DNA of 64,000 nucleotides from Actinomycetota bacterium (lineage in GTDB: Bacteria; Actinomycetota; Actinomycetes; Mycobacteriales; Pseudonocardiaceae), in assembly GCA_021324675.1 (NCBI GenBank), contig JAJPIR010000082.1, positions 1 through 64,000 on the forward strand, in the 5' to 3' direction. Positions 18,220-27,263 of this stretch are shown in pieces. The position numbers and the translations under genes were made by a program. The notes beneath the pieces are model-generated. The model was not told where the DNA came from. It made no database searches and was given only the letters and a program-made list of their open reading frames with translations. The first letter of the stretch is position 1; every line of letters starts with the position of its first letter.

Positions 18220-19643
18220 TGGGCGCGCCCGCGTTCCTGAACCGAGTGAGCACTCGACGCGTGTACACGCTTGGCGCGCTGGCAGCGGTGCTGTTCGGTT
18301 ACGACAACGGCATCATCGGTGCAGCACTGCTGTTCATCCCCCGCGATCTGCCGCTGACCCCGTGGCAGGAAGGTGCCGTGGTCAGCGCCACAGTGTTCGG
18401 GGCGATGGTGGGCGCGCTGGGAAGCGGCCCCGCGGCTGACCGTCTGGGTCGGCAGCGGATTCTGCTGGCCGCGGGAATGGTGTTCACCGTTGGCGCCCTG
18501 GGTGCCGGCCTGGCTGCCACCGTCGCCATGCTGGTGGCGTTTCGCTTCATCCTCGGACTGGGCATCGGTATCGCCTCGGTGCTGGTCCCGCTCTATTTGG
18601 CTGAGATGGCCCCGGCCTCGGAGCGTGGCGTGGTCACCTCGCTGAACCAATACATGATCATCGTAGGGACGGCCCTATCAGCAGCTCTCGGCTACGCGCT
18701 GGCATTCGCCGGCTCGTGGCGCTGGATGCTGCTCGTCGGTGTGTTTCCCGCCATCGTGCTGGTGATCGGCATGCTGGCGATGCCGGACACCCCCCGGTCA
18801 CTGGTACGGCGCGGACAGGATGGCAGCGCGCGAGCGGTGCTGATCGGCTTACGCGGTGACACCGAGGCGGCCGACAAGGAGTTCGCCGAGATCACCGCGC
18901 TCGAACAGCAGCAGCACGACACGCGCACGCTAGCCCGCCTGTCCTCCGGTTGGGTACGCCGGCTCCTGCTGCTGGGCGCGTTGCTTGCCATCTTCCAGCA
19001 AGTCACCGGGATCAATGCGATCGTCTACTACGCACCGACCATTCTGACCGGCTTTGGGGTTTCGAAGACCACCGCATTGCTGTTCGGTTTCCTCAACGGG
19101 CTGGTGAACATCGGTACTATCGCGCTGGTCGTGCGCGCCAAAATCGTCGACCGGCGCGGCCGCAAGCCGATCTTGCTGGCAGGTTTGGTTGGGATGTCGG
19201 TCAGCTTATTCGCTGTCGGTATCGCGGCGCTGACGCTTCCGGTCAACTCCAGTGCCCTTTTCGTCATTGCGGCGGCTGCATTCGTGGTATTTACCAACAC
19301 TTTCTCGGCCACTTGGGGTCCGGTGCTGTGGGTGATGCTGGCGGAGATCTTCCCACTTGCCATCCGGGGTGCGGCAATGGCCATTGCCACCCTGTTCAAC
19401 TGGTTGGCTGCCTTCGTCGTATCACTGACGTTTCCCAGCTTCGCCGCGCTTGCCGGTACAGGTGTGGCCTTCATCGTCTACGCCGCCGTGGGTGTGGTGC
19501 TGTTCCCGGTCGTGTGGTGGATGGTGCCCGAAACCAAGGAACGCAGCCTGGAATCGCTGGAGGCGGCGTTTCGGAACAGCAAGGGTATCCGGTTTGCGGT
19601 CACGTCCAAGGCTTCTGCTGCGGGCACTGGAGGGCTGGGATGA
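18219..19643 (+). CDS. Sugar porter (MFS) permease
   Basis: A 474-residue membrane protein with twelve predicted helices and the sugar porter signatures: GYDNGIIGAAL in helix 1, DRLGRQRIL in the 2-3 loop, QVTGINAIVYYAP in helix 7, DRRGRKP in the 8-9 loop and the PETKERSLE terminal motif. It would import a monosaccharide by proton symport. Its place between the kinase and the GH172 gene suggests uptake of the sugar released outside or of a small furanoside. Both ends overlap neighbouring genes by one to four bases. Confidence 0.92.
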   Translation: MGAPAFLNRVSTRRVYTLGALAAVLFGYDNGIIGAALLFIPRDLPLTPWQEGAVVSATVFGAMVGALGSGPAADRLGRQRILLAAGMVFTVGALGAGLAATVAMLVAFRFILGLGIGIASVLVPLYLAEMAPASERGVVTSLNQYMIIVGTALSAALGYALAFAGSWRWMLLVGVFPAIVLVIGMLAMPDTPRSLVRRGQDGSARAVLIGLRGDTEAADKEFAEITALEQQQHDTRTLARLSSGWVRRLLLLGALLAIFQQVTGINAIVYYAPTILTGFGVSKTTALLFGFLNGLVNIGTIALVVRAKIVDRRGRKPILLAGLVGMSVSLFAVGIAALTLPVNSSALFVIAAAAFVVFTNTFSATWGPVLWVMLAEIFPLAIRGAAMAIATLFNWLAAFVVSLTFPSFAALAGTGVAFIVYAAVGVVLFPVVWWMVPETKERSLESLEAAFRNSKGIRFAVTSKASAAGTGGLG

Positions 19644-20725
19644 CCGTCAATTACGGCCCGTACGGTTCTAGCCTGCGTGACCTGCCACGGCTGCGCCGCA
19701 CCCGGCGGCGGCGTGCATCCAGCTGGGACCGCACCGGCGGCAACGACGATCGCCTCACCCTGCGACCGGGACAACGCGCAACCCTGGCAGACATCGAAGG
19801 CGCCGGCACGATCAATCACATCTGGGTGACCGTGGCCAACGAACGGATGATCCGTGACCCGTGGATGCGGGAACCTGATTACTTGCGCCGCCTCGTGCTG
19901 CGCGCTTACTGGGACGGCGAACAACACCCGAGCATCGCCGTGCCGCTCGGTGATTTTTTTGGGGTAGGCCACGGCCGTACAACCAACTTCGTCTCCGCAC
20001 CGCTGCAGATGAGTCCGGAAGACGGAAAGGGCTTCAACTGCTTTTTTCACATGCCGTTCGGTGCGGGCGCCCGGCTGGAGATCACCAGCGAGCTGGCGGA
20101 GGAGACGGCATTTTTCTACTATTACATCGATTACGAGGAGTTTGACGAGCTTGAAGATGGCATTGGACGCTTCCACGCCCAATGGCGCCGGAGCAATCCC
20201 TGCTCCGGGACCGAGCAGGGGTCGGAAACCAATGCCGAGTTCTTGCTAAGTGGGGAGAATCTCGACGGGAAAACCAACTACACCATTCTGGAAGCAACCG
20301 GCCGTGGACATTACGTCGGTTGCGTGCTCAACATTCATAACCTTCGCGACACCACTGAGTGGAATTGGTATGGCGAGGGCGATGACATGATCTTCATCGA
20401 CGGGGAAGCATGGCCGCCGAGCCTGCATGGCACCGGCACCGAGGACTACTTCAACACCGCCTGGTGCCCGACTCAGACCTACCATGCACCGTATCACGGC
20501 ATCACGTTGCCTGGCGGTGACAACTGGAGCGGCCAGATCAGCCTGTACCGTTTCCACATCGAAGATCCCGTGCCGTTCGAGCGATCAATCAGGGTGAGCA
20601 TCGAACATGGGCACGCGAACAAGCGCAGCGATGACTACTCCTCGGTGGCGTACTGGTACCAGGCCGAACCGCACCAGCCCTTCGACCTTCCCTCCGTCGA
20701 GCATCGCGCACCACGCGCCCGGTGA
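19640..20725 (+). CDS. DUF2961 / glycoside hydrolase family 172-type protein
   Basis: A 361-residue protein with the DUF2961 pattern now classed as GH172: GAGTINHIWVT near the N-terminus, GDFFGVGHG, PFGAGARLEI, a YYYIDYEE strand and the hallmark HGTGTEDYFNTAW holding a conserved acidic residue. GH172 members are hexameric or trimeric exo-hydrolases of D-fructofuranosides and D-arabinofuranosides. No signal peptide is visible, so it would act inside the cell or be released otherwise. The ATG overlaps the porter stop; the larger upstream frame is a shadow of the porter. It is the last gene of the unit. Confidence 0.87.
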   Translation: MTVNYGPYGSSLRDLPRLRRTRRRRASSWDRTGGNDDRLTLRPGQRATLADIEGAGTINHIWVTVANERMIRDPWMREPDYLRRLVLRAYWDGEQHPSIAVPLGDFFGVGHGRTTNFVSAPLQMSPEDGKGFNCFFHMPFGAGARLEITSELAEETAFFYYYIDYEEFDELEDGIGRFHAQWRRSNPCSGTEQGSETNAEFLLSGENLDGKTNYTILEATGRGHYVGCVLNIHNLRDTTEWNWYGEGDDMIFIDGEAWPPSLHGTGTEDYFNTAWCPTQTYHAPYHGITLPGGDNWSGQISLYRFHIEDPVPFERSIRVSIEHGHANKRSDDYSSVAYWYQAEPHQPFDLPSVEHRAPRAR

Positions 20726-20792
20726 CGCGGTAGCCGCGATCTCATCTTCCGTTCCGGACGGCCGGGCCCACGCCGTGATCGAGCATTTCTGG

Positions 20793-21011
20793 CTATGCGG
20801 ACTGGGCAGGCCACGGTGGGCCGTCGGCATCCCGGGAACGCCTGCCGACACCATTACCCGTATCTATCCACCAGACCTTGTGGCATTGCGGGCACTGAAC
20901 GTGCACCATGTTGGCGTCCGAATCAAGCAGGTACAGGCCATCCCTGTGCGAGCAGTGGGAACACGGAAGCCAAGCTTTCCGGCCGATGTTGACCGATGGG
21001 TCAAGAGCCAT
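20793..21011 (-). CDS. Small zinc-ribbon-like protein
   Basis: A 72-residue product with two CxxC knuckles, CSHC and CPQC, separated by about 20 residues containing DGLYLLDSDANMVHVQ, the layout of a small zinc ribbon. The WW pair after the second knuckle is typical of actinobacterial proteins of this kind. A GGAGG site lies about nine bases upstream of the ATG. Function is unknown; nucleic-acid or protein binding is a guess from the fold. It lies on the strand opposite the sugar operon, downstream of its end. Confidence 0.6.
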   Translation of the reverse strand: MALDPSVNIGRKAWLPCSHCSHRDGLYLLDSDANMVHVQCPQCHKVWWIDTGNGVGRRSRDADGPPWPAQSA

Positions 21012-21153
21012 CAGCGAATACCTCCACGCGTTTGTGAACCGGTAGCGCCTCGCCAGAACGCGACCGAGCCTCCCCTTGACAGAAGCTGGAGTCTTGCTTA
21101 CCGGCTCGGGCTACCCAAGTCCACCTTGGTCTAACACATGCGACGACACGACT

Positions 21154-22050
21154 TCACCCCACATACCGGCGGGCCGGCGACTGCCGTTGCGGCTCCTCCA
21201 GCAATTGCAGCCCATGCTCGACGGCTGCCGGTACCACCTGACGCTCCCGAACTACCCAGGTCAGACCGGCTAATGCCTCGGCGATGGCCACCACGCTGGC
21301 CCAGTCTCGAGGTACCGAGCGCAGCATGGTGACAGTCCGTCGCAGCGCGCTCGGTAACGGGCGGCGCAACCACGCGGTCCATAACGTGTTGCGGATTCCC
21401 AGTTGACGCCGCCGCCGCGGATCCCGGCAGGCTGATGGGGCGTGTTCGATGACCACATCCGGCGCCCAGCACATCCACCACCCGGCAGCGGCAAGATCCA
21501 GCGCGAGTAATTCCTCTTCACCCCCCAACCACAGCCGGGGCGAGAACCCACCGACCTGCCGGAACGCCGCAACCCGAAACATGCTTGCCCCGGCGAGCAC
21601 GCCGAGCAGGGCTGGACCAGGCAGCCAGGCCGGCCCCGGTACCGGAGAGTTGCGCAGCTCAGGAGTGATGGGATCTTCGATCATCGCTGGAGCTACCAGA
21701 ATTCGACCGGTCACCGAAGCCAGTCGCGGGTGGGCGTCGAGCAGGTCGGCAGCGCGGGTCAGCGCACCGGGCCGCCACCGGGTGTCGTCGTCGCAGAACG
21801 CCACGTAAGGGGTTTCAATGCCCCGAACCGCCAGGTTGCGGCCAAGTGCGCCGAGATTGCGCGCAGAGCGCACGAGTTCTACCTGGCCGAAGTGCTCTGC
21901 CACGGCATCAGCCGTGCCGTCGGTGGAGCCGTTGTCGACGACCACCACAGGAGCATGGTCTGGCAGCGTCGTCATGCGCTGGAGGGTCTCTAACAGTTCC
22001 GCCCTGCGGTTCTGCGTGATGATCACCACGGTGGCCCGGCCGTCAGTCAT
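21154..22050 (-). CDS. Family 2 glycosyltransferase
   Basis: A 298-residue GT-A fold transferase: TVVIITQNR at the N-terminus, [11 protein letters not shown], the metal-binding FCDDDTRW motif, and GGEEELLALDLAAAGW in the acceptor region. It lacks membrane helices. GT2 enzymes transfer a sugar from a nucleotide donor with inversion. The upstream paralogue overlaps its ATG by four bases, so the pair is co-translated. It belongs to the divergent left wing of the heptose glycan locus; its donor is unknown. Confidence 0.9.
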   Translation of the reverse strand: MTDGRATVVIITQNRRAELLETLQRMTTLPDHAPVVVVDNGSTDGTADAVAEHFGQVELVRSARNLGALGRNLAVRGIETPYVAFCDDDTRWRPGALTRAADLLDAHPRLASVTGRILVAPAMIEDPITPELRNSPVPGPAWLPGPALLGVLAGASMFRVAAFRQVGGFSPRLWLGGEEELLALDLAAAGWWMCWAPDVVIEHAPSACRDPRRRRQLGIRNTLWTAWLRRPLPSALRRTVTMLRSVPRDWASVVAIAEALAGLTWVVRERQVVPAAVEHGLQLLEEPQRQSPARRYVG

Positions 22051-22916
22051 CGGCCAGCGTCTTCCAGCATGCGGACCTGCTCCTCCAGCGCGGGAGGCAA
22101 CGGAGCTCGCCGCCGCAGCGCCGCGGGCAGCCGGACTAGCGCCTCACCCAACGCGGTGCGAGCGGCCCCGTCCCACATCGAGTCTCGGGCCAGCGCCGTT
22201 GCGGCGGCGACGGCGACTGGCCGCGGCCTGCGCAGGACCGCGGTCAACAAGGCGTTGCGCAGCTCGGCCACCCGGCGACGTTGCGGATCCGGGCGGTTCG
22301 AGGACGGATGGTGATAAGCGACGACGTCGTGCAGGTATGCCCGCTCCCATCCGGCCGTCGCCAAGTCGTAACACAACAAGCGCTCCTCCCCCACGAAGAA
22401 CAGCAGGCTGCTGAAGCCACCCACCGCACAGAACGCCGTCCTGCGCAGCACGGCCGAGCACGCCAGGAAACCGAGCACGGACGGGCCAGGAGCATCCGGG
22501 GACCGGGGCAGCGGGCTGCGTTCCAGCAGCTGGGTGATCGGGTCGGGGCGCTGCGTGGGGCCGACCAGGGTTTGAGCAGCCACCAAGCCAAGACGGGGAT
22601 GACTGTGCAGTACCGCTGCGGCGCGCTCCAACGCGCCCGGGGCCCACCAGGAGTCGTCGTCACTGAAAGCGACGTAGGGAGTACGCGCCGCCATGACGCC
22701 GATGTTGCGGGCAGCGGCACCCCGGTTAGTGGGCAGCGCGAGCACGACCGTGTTGGCGAACTGCTCGCGCACCGCCTGGGCCGTACCGTCGGTCGAGCCA
22801 TTGTCCACGACGACCACCGGTGGTGCCGGTATAAGTTCGTGTAGCCGCTGCAGTGTGTGGATCAACTCCTGGCACCGATTCCGAGTGGCGATGACAACCG
22901 TCACCCCGCTGCTCAT
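22047..22916 (-). CDS. Family 2 glycosyltransferase, paralogue of its neighbour
   Basis: A 289-residue GT2 enzyme with [33 protein letters not shown] as the DxD site and [16 protein letters not shown]. It is clearly related along its length to the following gene, suggesting duplication. The ATG at 22916 was chosen because GGGGGAG lies five bases upstream; the longer frame extends into the divergent promoter region. It is transcribed away from the epimerase gene at 23046, with about 130 bases between the starts. Confidence 0.9.
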   Translation of the reverse strand: MSSGVTVVIATRNRCQELIHTLQRLHELIPAPPVVVVDNGSTDGTAQAVREQFANTVVLALPTNRGAAARNIGVMAARTPYVAFSDDDSWWAPGALERAAAVLHSHPRLGLVAAQTLVGPTQRPDPITQLLERSPLPRSPDAPGPSVLGFLACSAVLRRTAFCAVGGFSSLLFFVGEERLLCYDLATAGWERAYLHDVVAYHHPSSNRPDPQRRRVAELRNALLTAVLRRPRPVAVAAATALARDSMWDGAARTALGEALVRLPAALRRRAPLPPALEEQVRMLEDAGR

Positions 22917-23045
22917 CGCGGCTCCCCCAGTGGCGCACCCGGACGCGGCTTGGTACCCGCCGAGCACCGGGGGCAAACATGGGACCGCGTTTCACCTCAC
23001 CCCTGTGGGGGTACCAGGGTGCGGGCGGAGCGACAGGGGGACGTG

Positions 23046-24062
23046 GTGAACACCAGATTCAGCAGGGCTGTGGTGACAGGCGGAGCCGGCTTTCTCGGAT
23101 CGCACCTGTGTGAACAACTGCTTCGCCGCGGTACCGGCGTCATGTGCCTGGACAATTTCCTCACCGGCACCCCGGCCAATATTTCGCACCTGATCGGCGA
23201 GCCCCGGTTCCGTTTGATCAAGTGCGACGTGACCGACTTCGTGCACGTTCCCGGCCCGGTCGATGTGGTGTTGCATCTGGCCTCGGCCGCGTCACCTGCC
23301 GACTACCTGCGGTTGCCGATCGAGACGCTCAAGGTAGGCAGTCTCGGCACGCTGCATGCACTCGGGTTGGCCGCGGAGAAGGGTGCGCGGTTCGTGCTGG
23401 CGTCAACTAGCGAGGTTTATGGAGATCCACAGCAGCACCCGCAGTGCGAAAGTTACTGGGGCAACGTCAACCCGGTCGGCCCGCGCAGCGTCTATGACGA
23501 AGCCAAACGCTACGCCGAAGCGCTCACCACCGCGTACCGGCTGTCCCGCGACACCGATACCGCGATAGTGCGGATATTCAACACCTACGGCCCCCGGATG
23601 CGGCCCGACGACGGGCGGGCCATCCCGACTTTCATCCGGCAAGCCCTGGCTGGCGAGCCACTGTCGGTTACCGGCGACGGCAGCCAGACCCGGTCGGTGT
23701 GCTACGTGGATGACACCATCCGCGGCATTCTGGCGTTAGCCGAGTCGGATGCACCGGGTCCGGTGAACATAGGCGGCCCGCAGGAATTACCGGTTGCCGA
23801 GTTGGCCGCTACCGTCCTGGACGTCAGTGGGGTACCGGGGTCGATCCGGCATATCCCGCGTCCTGTCGACGACCCACGCGTGCGACGCCCAGACATCACG
23901 TTGGCCCGCGAACTACTCAACTGGGAGCCACAAGTCCCGCTCCGCGATGGCCTCGCGCGAACCATCGCCTGGTTCCGATCCCAACTCTGTGGTGCCGATA
24001 TGGAGACATACCGGGCAAAAAAGCGTCCTGCGCATCCCGATATGACTCCCTCTGGGAGGTAG
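23046..24062 (+). CDS. UDP-glucuronate decarboxylase-like NAD-dependent sugar dehydratase
   Basis: A 338-residue extended SDR enzyme. It has the NAD-binding [22 protein letters not shown], the catalytic [11 protein letters not shown] (YxxxK) and NTYGPRM motifs, the combination usual for UDP-glucuronate decarboxylases (UDP-xylose synthases). It would provide UDP-xylose or a related sugar for the adjoining transferases. The GTG at 23046 has a five-G purine run five bases upstream. It is followed after 73 bases by the nine-gene run. A function as the heptose epimerase cannot be excluded but the motifs fit decarboxylase better. Confidence 0.82.
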   Translation: MNTRFSRAVVTGGAGFLGSHLCEQLLRRGTGVMCLDNFLTGTPANISHLIGEPRFRLIKCDVTDFVHVPGPVDVVLHLASAASPADYLRLPIETLKVGSLGTLHALGLAAEKGARFVLASTSEVYGDPQQHPQCESYWGNVNPVGPRSVYDEAKRYAEALTTAYRLSRDTDTAIVRIFNTYGPRMRPDDGRAIPTFIRQALAGEPLSVTGDGSQTRSVCYVDDTIRGILALAESDAPGPVNIGGPQELPVAELAATVLDVSGVPGSIRHIPRPVDDPRVRRPDITLARELLNWEPQVPLRDGLARTIAWFRSQLCGADMETYRAKKRPAHPDMTPSGR

Positions 24063-24135
24063 TTTCGAACGCCATCTCGCTGGGTAGTCAGTCGCTATAC
24101 GGCCGGGTGGCGGCTCGTGCCTAGGGAGGACCCAC

Positions 24136-25788
24136 ATGCGCGTCCTGGGTATCAACGCGATCTTCCACGACCCAGCAGCAGCGCTGGTTGTCGATGGGGA
24201 GATCGTGGCTGCCGCCGAGGAGGAGCGGTTCACCCGCCGCAAGCACGGCAAGCGCCCGGTGCCGTTTTCCGCCTGGGAACTGCCGGAGCAGGCAGCCCGC
24301 TGGTGCCTCCAGTCCGCCGGGATCGCGCCCGAGGAGCTCGATGCCGTTGCCTATTCCTACGACCCGGCGCTGGTACAGCCCGACATGGCAGGGCTGGACG
24401 AGCGGTGGGAAGACCTGCGCACCACCTACGCCCGCCGCGCGCCGCACTTCCTGGCCACGGCGCTGCCCGAGCTAGATCCGGCGATCGTGCAGTTCGTACC
24501 CCACCACATTGCGCATGCAGCCTCTGCGGGTCTCGCCGCACCTTTTCGCGACTCCGCGGTGCTGGTCGCCGATGGTCGTGGGGAGGCCGCCTCGTACCTG
24601 GCCGGGCGCTACCACGACGGCGAGCTTGAGGTACTGGCCAGCCAGGAACTGCCGCATTCGCTGGGATTGATGTACGAAGAGGTCACTGATCACCTGGGGT
24701 TCCTGAGGTCTTCCGACGAATACAAGGTGATGGCGCTCGCGTCGTACGGGCGCCAGCCCGCCACCGAACCCGCGTTGCTTCCCACGCTGCGCGAACTCGT
24801 CTACCCCACCGGCGACGGCGGGTTCGTCGTGCGGCCCATTGACTGGTCCGAACTCGCCAAGCGGCGTGCGCCCGATGAGGAGCTGCAGCCCGAGCATGTG
24901 GAACTCGCCGCCGCAGTGCAGGTGCGCCTGGAGGAGGTGTTGCTGGAGCTGGCCTGGTGGCTCCACCGGCGCACCGGGGAGCGGCGTCTGGCAATGGCTG
25001 GCGGCGTGGCGCTCAACTGTGTCGCGAACACCCGCCTCGCCGCGCAAGGCCCCTTCGAGGAACTCTGGGTACAGCCGGCCGCCGGTGACGCGGGCACCGC
25101 GCTGGGCGGGGCGTTACACCTCGCGCAGGCCTTCGGTGAGCCGATCACGCCGATGCCGGGAGCCGACCTAGGCCGGGGTTTCAGCGACGAGGAACTGACC
25201 CGCTGGCTGGACGACGCGCACATCCGCTACGAACGCCCACCCGACATAGCGGCAGCGGCCGCTGACGCCCTGGCCGCCGACGCGATCGTGGCCTGGTTTC
25301 AGGGACGCAGCGAGTTCGGCCCGCGCGCGCTAGGCCACCGCTCGTTGCTCGCGCACCCCGGCAACGCCCGGAATCTCGACCGGCTCAACGCAGTCAAGGG
25401 ACGCGAGCAATTCCGTCCGGTGGCGCCCATGGTGCTTGCCGAGCGTGCTGCGGAGCTGTTCGACCGCGGTCCGCTGCCCAGCCCGTACATGCTGTTCGTG
25501 CACGACGTCGCACCGCGGTGGCGCGACCGGATCCCCGCAGTGGTGCACGTCGATGGCACCGCGCGGATCCAGACCGTCGACCGGGACAGCGAGCCTCTGC
25601 TGGCCCGGCTGCTCGACCGGTTCGCCGAGCTGACCGGGCTGCCGACCGTGGTCAATACCAGCCTCAACACCGCAGGCCGCCCCATGGTGGACGACCCGCG
25701 CGACGCCCTGGAGTGTTTTGGGTCCGCTCCGGTCGACGTGCTGGTGCTCGGGCCGTTCTTAGTGCGGCGTTGCGAGCTCACCCGATGA
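24136..25788 (+). CDS. NodU/CmcH-family carbamoyltransferase
   Basis: A 550-residue O-carbamoyltransferase. The N-terminal Kae1-like half shows VLGINAIFHDPAAAL, the metal-binding HHIAHAAS and VLVADGRGE; the C-terminal part has the MAGGVALNC and FQGRSEFGPRALGHRS segments and ends with a TSLN motif. Such enzymes use carbamoyl phosphate to decorate a hydroxyl of a sugar or natural product. An AGGGAGGA site lies before the ATG and a TATACG sequence upstream may be a -10 box. The stop overlaps the next gene (ATGA). In this locus it probably carbamoylates the heptose-containing glycan. Confidence 0.92.
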   Translation: MRVLGINAIFHDPAAALVVDGEIVAAAEEERFTRRKHGKRPVPFSAWELPEQAARWCLQSAGIAPEELDAVAYSYDPALVQPDMAGLDERWEDLRTTYARRAPHFLATALPELDPAIVQFVPHHIAHAASAGLAAPFRDSAVLVADGRGEAASYLAGRYHDGELEVLASQELPHSLGLMYEEVTDHLGFLRSSDEYKVMALASYGRQPATEPALLPTLRELVYPTGDGGFVVRPIDWSELAKRRAPDEELQPEHVELAAAVQVRLEEVLLELAWWLHRRTGERRLAMAGGVALNCVANTRLAAQGPFEELWVQPAAGDAGTALGGALHLAQAFGEPITPMPGADLGRGFSDEELTRWLDDAHIRYERPPDIAAAAADALAADAIVAWFQGRSEFGPRALGHRSLLAHPGNARNLDRLNAVKGREQFRPVAPMVLAERAAELFDRGPLPSPYMLFVHDVAPRWRDRIPAVVHVDGTARIQTVDRDSEPLLARLLDRFAELTGLPTVVNTSLNTAGRPMVDDPRDALECFGSAPVDVLVLGPFLVRRCELTR

Positions 25789-27263
25789 GCTACACGGTGG
25801 TGATTCCAACCATTGGCCGGGCCAGTCTGGGCGAGCTTTTGACACAGCTAGCACAGTTGAGGCAGCCCATCCTCGTCATCGACGATCGGCCGGCGGCCGG
25901 TGCGCAGCTGCGGCTGCCGCGCACCGGTGTCTCGGTGCGGGTACTGCGCTCCGGAGGCCGCGGCCCGGCGGCAGCGCGCAACGTTGGTTGGCGCGCCACG
26001 GAGACCGAGTGGGTGGCATTCCTCGATGACGACGTGCTGCCTGGGCCGGCCTGGGCCGCGCAGCTGGTGCACGACCTGCGCGGGCTCGGCCCTGATGTGG
26101 GTGCCAGTCAGGGTCGCATCGAGGTGCCGTTACCGCGGCACCGTCGACCTACCGACGCCGAGCGCGGCACCGCTGGTCTGGCCACCGCCCGGTGGATCAC
26201 CGCAGACATGGCTTACCGCCGCGCCGCATTGCAGCGCGTCGGCGGCTTCGATGAGCGCTTCGGTCGCGCCTACCGGGAAGACGCCGATCTGGCCTTGCGG
26301 GTGATCGCTGCTGGCTACCGGATCGTGCAGGGGCAGCGGTGCACCGTACACCCGGTACGGCCGTCTGCACCGCTGGCCAGTGTCCGCGCGCAACGTGGCA
26401 ACTCCGACGACGTCCTGATGCGGCGGCGGCACGGACCCGGCTGGCGGGAACGGATCGGCGACGGGCCGGGCCGGTTGCGACGCCACGCGCTGACCACCGC
26501 GGCCGCCGCTGTGGCGGTGGGGGCCGCGGTGCGCCGCCGCCACCAGGTCGCGGCTACGGCGGGTCTGGCGTGGGCCGCGCTGACCACCGAGTTCGCCGCG
26601 CACCGGATCCTGCCGGGGCCGCGCGGCGCCAGCGAGATCGGACGGATGCTGGCCAGCAGCATCGCCATCCCACCGGTGGCGTGCTGGCACCGGTTGGCTG
26701 GCGAACTGCGCTGGCGAGCTGTGTCGCCAGCCATCAGTGTGCCGGCCGCGGTGCTGTTCGATCGTGACGGCACGCTGGTCCACGACGTCCCCTACAACAC
26801 TGATCCTGCGGCGGTGCAGCCGGTTCCGGGGGCACGTGCGGCGCTGGACCGGCTCCGCGACATCGGTATCCCCCTTGGTGTGGTCACCAACCAGTCCGGC
26901 GTGGCGCGCGGGTTGATCAGCCCTGCCCAGCTGGAGCAGGTCAACGCCAGGGTGTCGGAGTTGCTGGGCCCGTTCCAGGCCTGGAGTGTCTGCGTGCACG
27001 GCGAGAAGGACGGCTGCGGCTGCCGCAAGCCAGCCCCGGGCCTGGTGAAAGACGCCGCAGCGCAGCTGGGCGTCCCGGTGGACCGGTGCGTGGTCATCGG
27101 GGATACCGGCGCTGATGTCACCGCGGCCGCCGCGGCCGGCGCCCGGGGAATCCTGGTCCCCACTGGCCGCACCCTACGCCCGGAGATCGAGGCCGCCGCA
27201 GAGGTAGCTCCAGACATCACCACAGCGGTCGAACTCGCCCTGTCGGGGCGGGTCGGCCCATGA
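25785..27263 (+). CDS. Fusion of a GT2 glycosyltransferase and a GmhB-type heptose bisphosphate phosphatase
   Basis: A 492-residue protein with two enzymes in one chain. Residues 1-230 are a GT2 domain (VVIPTIGRASL, FLDDDVLPG, REDADLALRV). A linker with an Ala-rich hydrophobic part follows. Residues 320-490 are an HAD-IIIA phosphatase with the nucleophile in FDRDGTLV (Asp326, Asp328), VVTNQSGVARG, a Cys-rich CGCRKPAPG zinc loop and VIGDTGADV. GmhB removes the 7-phosphate from D-glycero-D-manno-heptose 1,7-bisphosphate. The start overlaps the carbamoyltransferase stop. Coupling phosphatase to transferase is unusual, but both halves keep their motifs. Confidence 0.88.
   Translation: MSYTVVIPTIGRASLGELLTQLAQLRQPILVIDDRPAAGAQLRLPRTGVSVRVLRSGGRGPAAARNVGWRATETEWVAFLDDDVLPGPAWAAQLVHDLRGLGPDVGASQGRIEVPLPRHRRPTDAERGTAGLATARWITADMAYRRAALQRVGGFDERFGRAYREDADLALRVIAAGYRIVQGQRCTVHPVRPSAPLASVRAQRGNSDDVLMRRRHGPGWRERIGDGPGRLRRHALTTAAAAVAVGAAVRRRHQVAATAGLAWAALTTEFAAHRILPGPRGASEIGRMLASSIAIPPVACWHRLAGELRWRAVSPAISVPAAVLFDRDGTLVHDVPYNTDPAAVQPVPGARAALDRLRDIGIPLGVVTNQSGVARGLISPAQLEQVNARVSELLGPFQAWSVCVHGEKDGCGCRKPAPGLVKDAAAQLGVPVDRCVVIGDTGADVTAAAAAGARGILVPTGRTLRPEIEAAAEVAPDITTAVELALSGRVGP

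Noticed and set aside
20607-21134. Plus-strand open frame of 175 codons after the GH172 gene
   Set aside because: Starts inside GH172, crosses the zinc-ribbon gene antisense and shows no protein family features.
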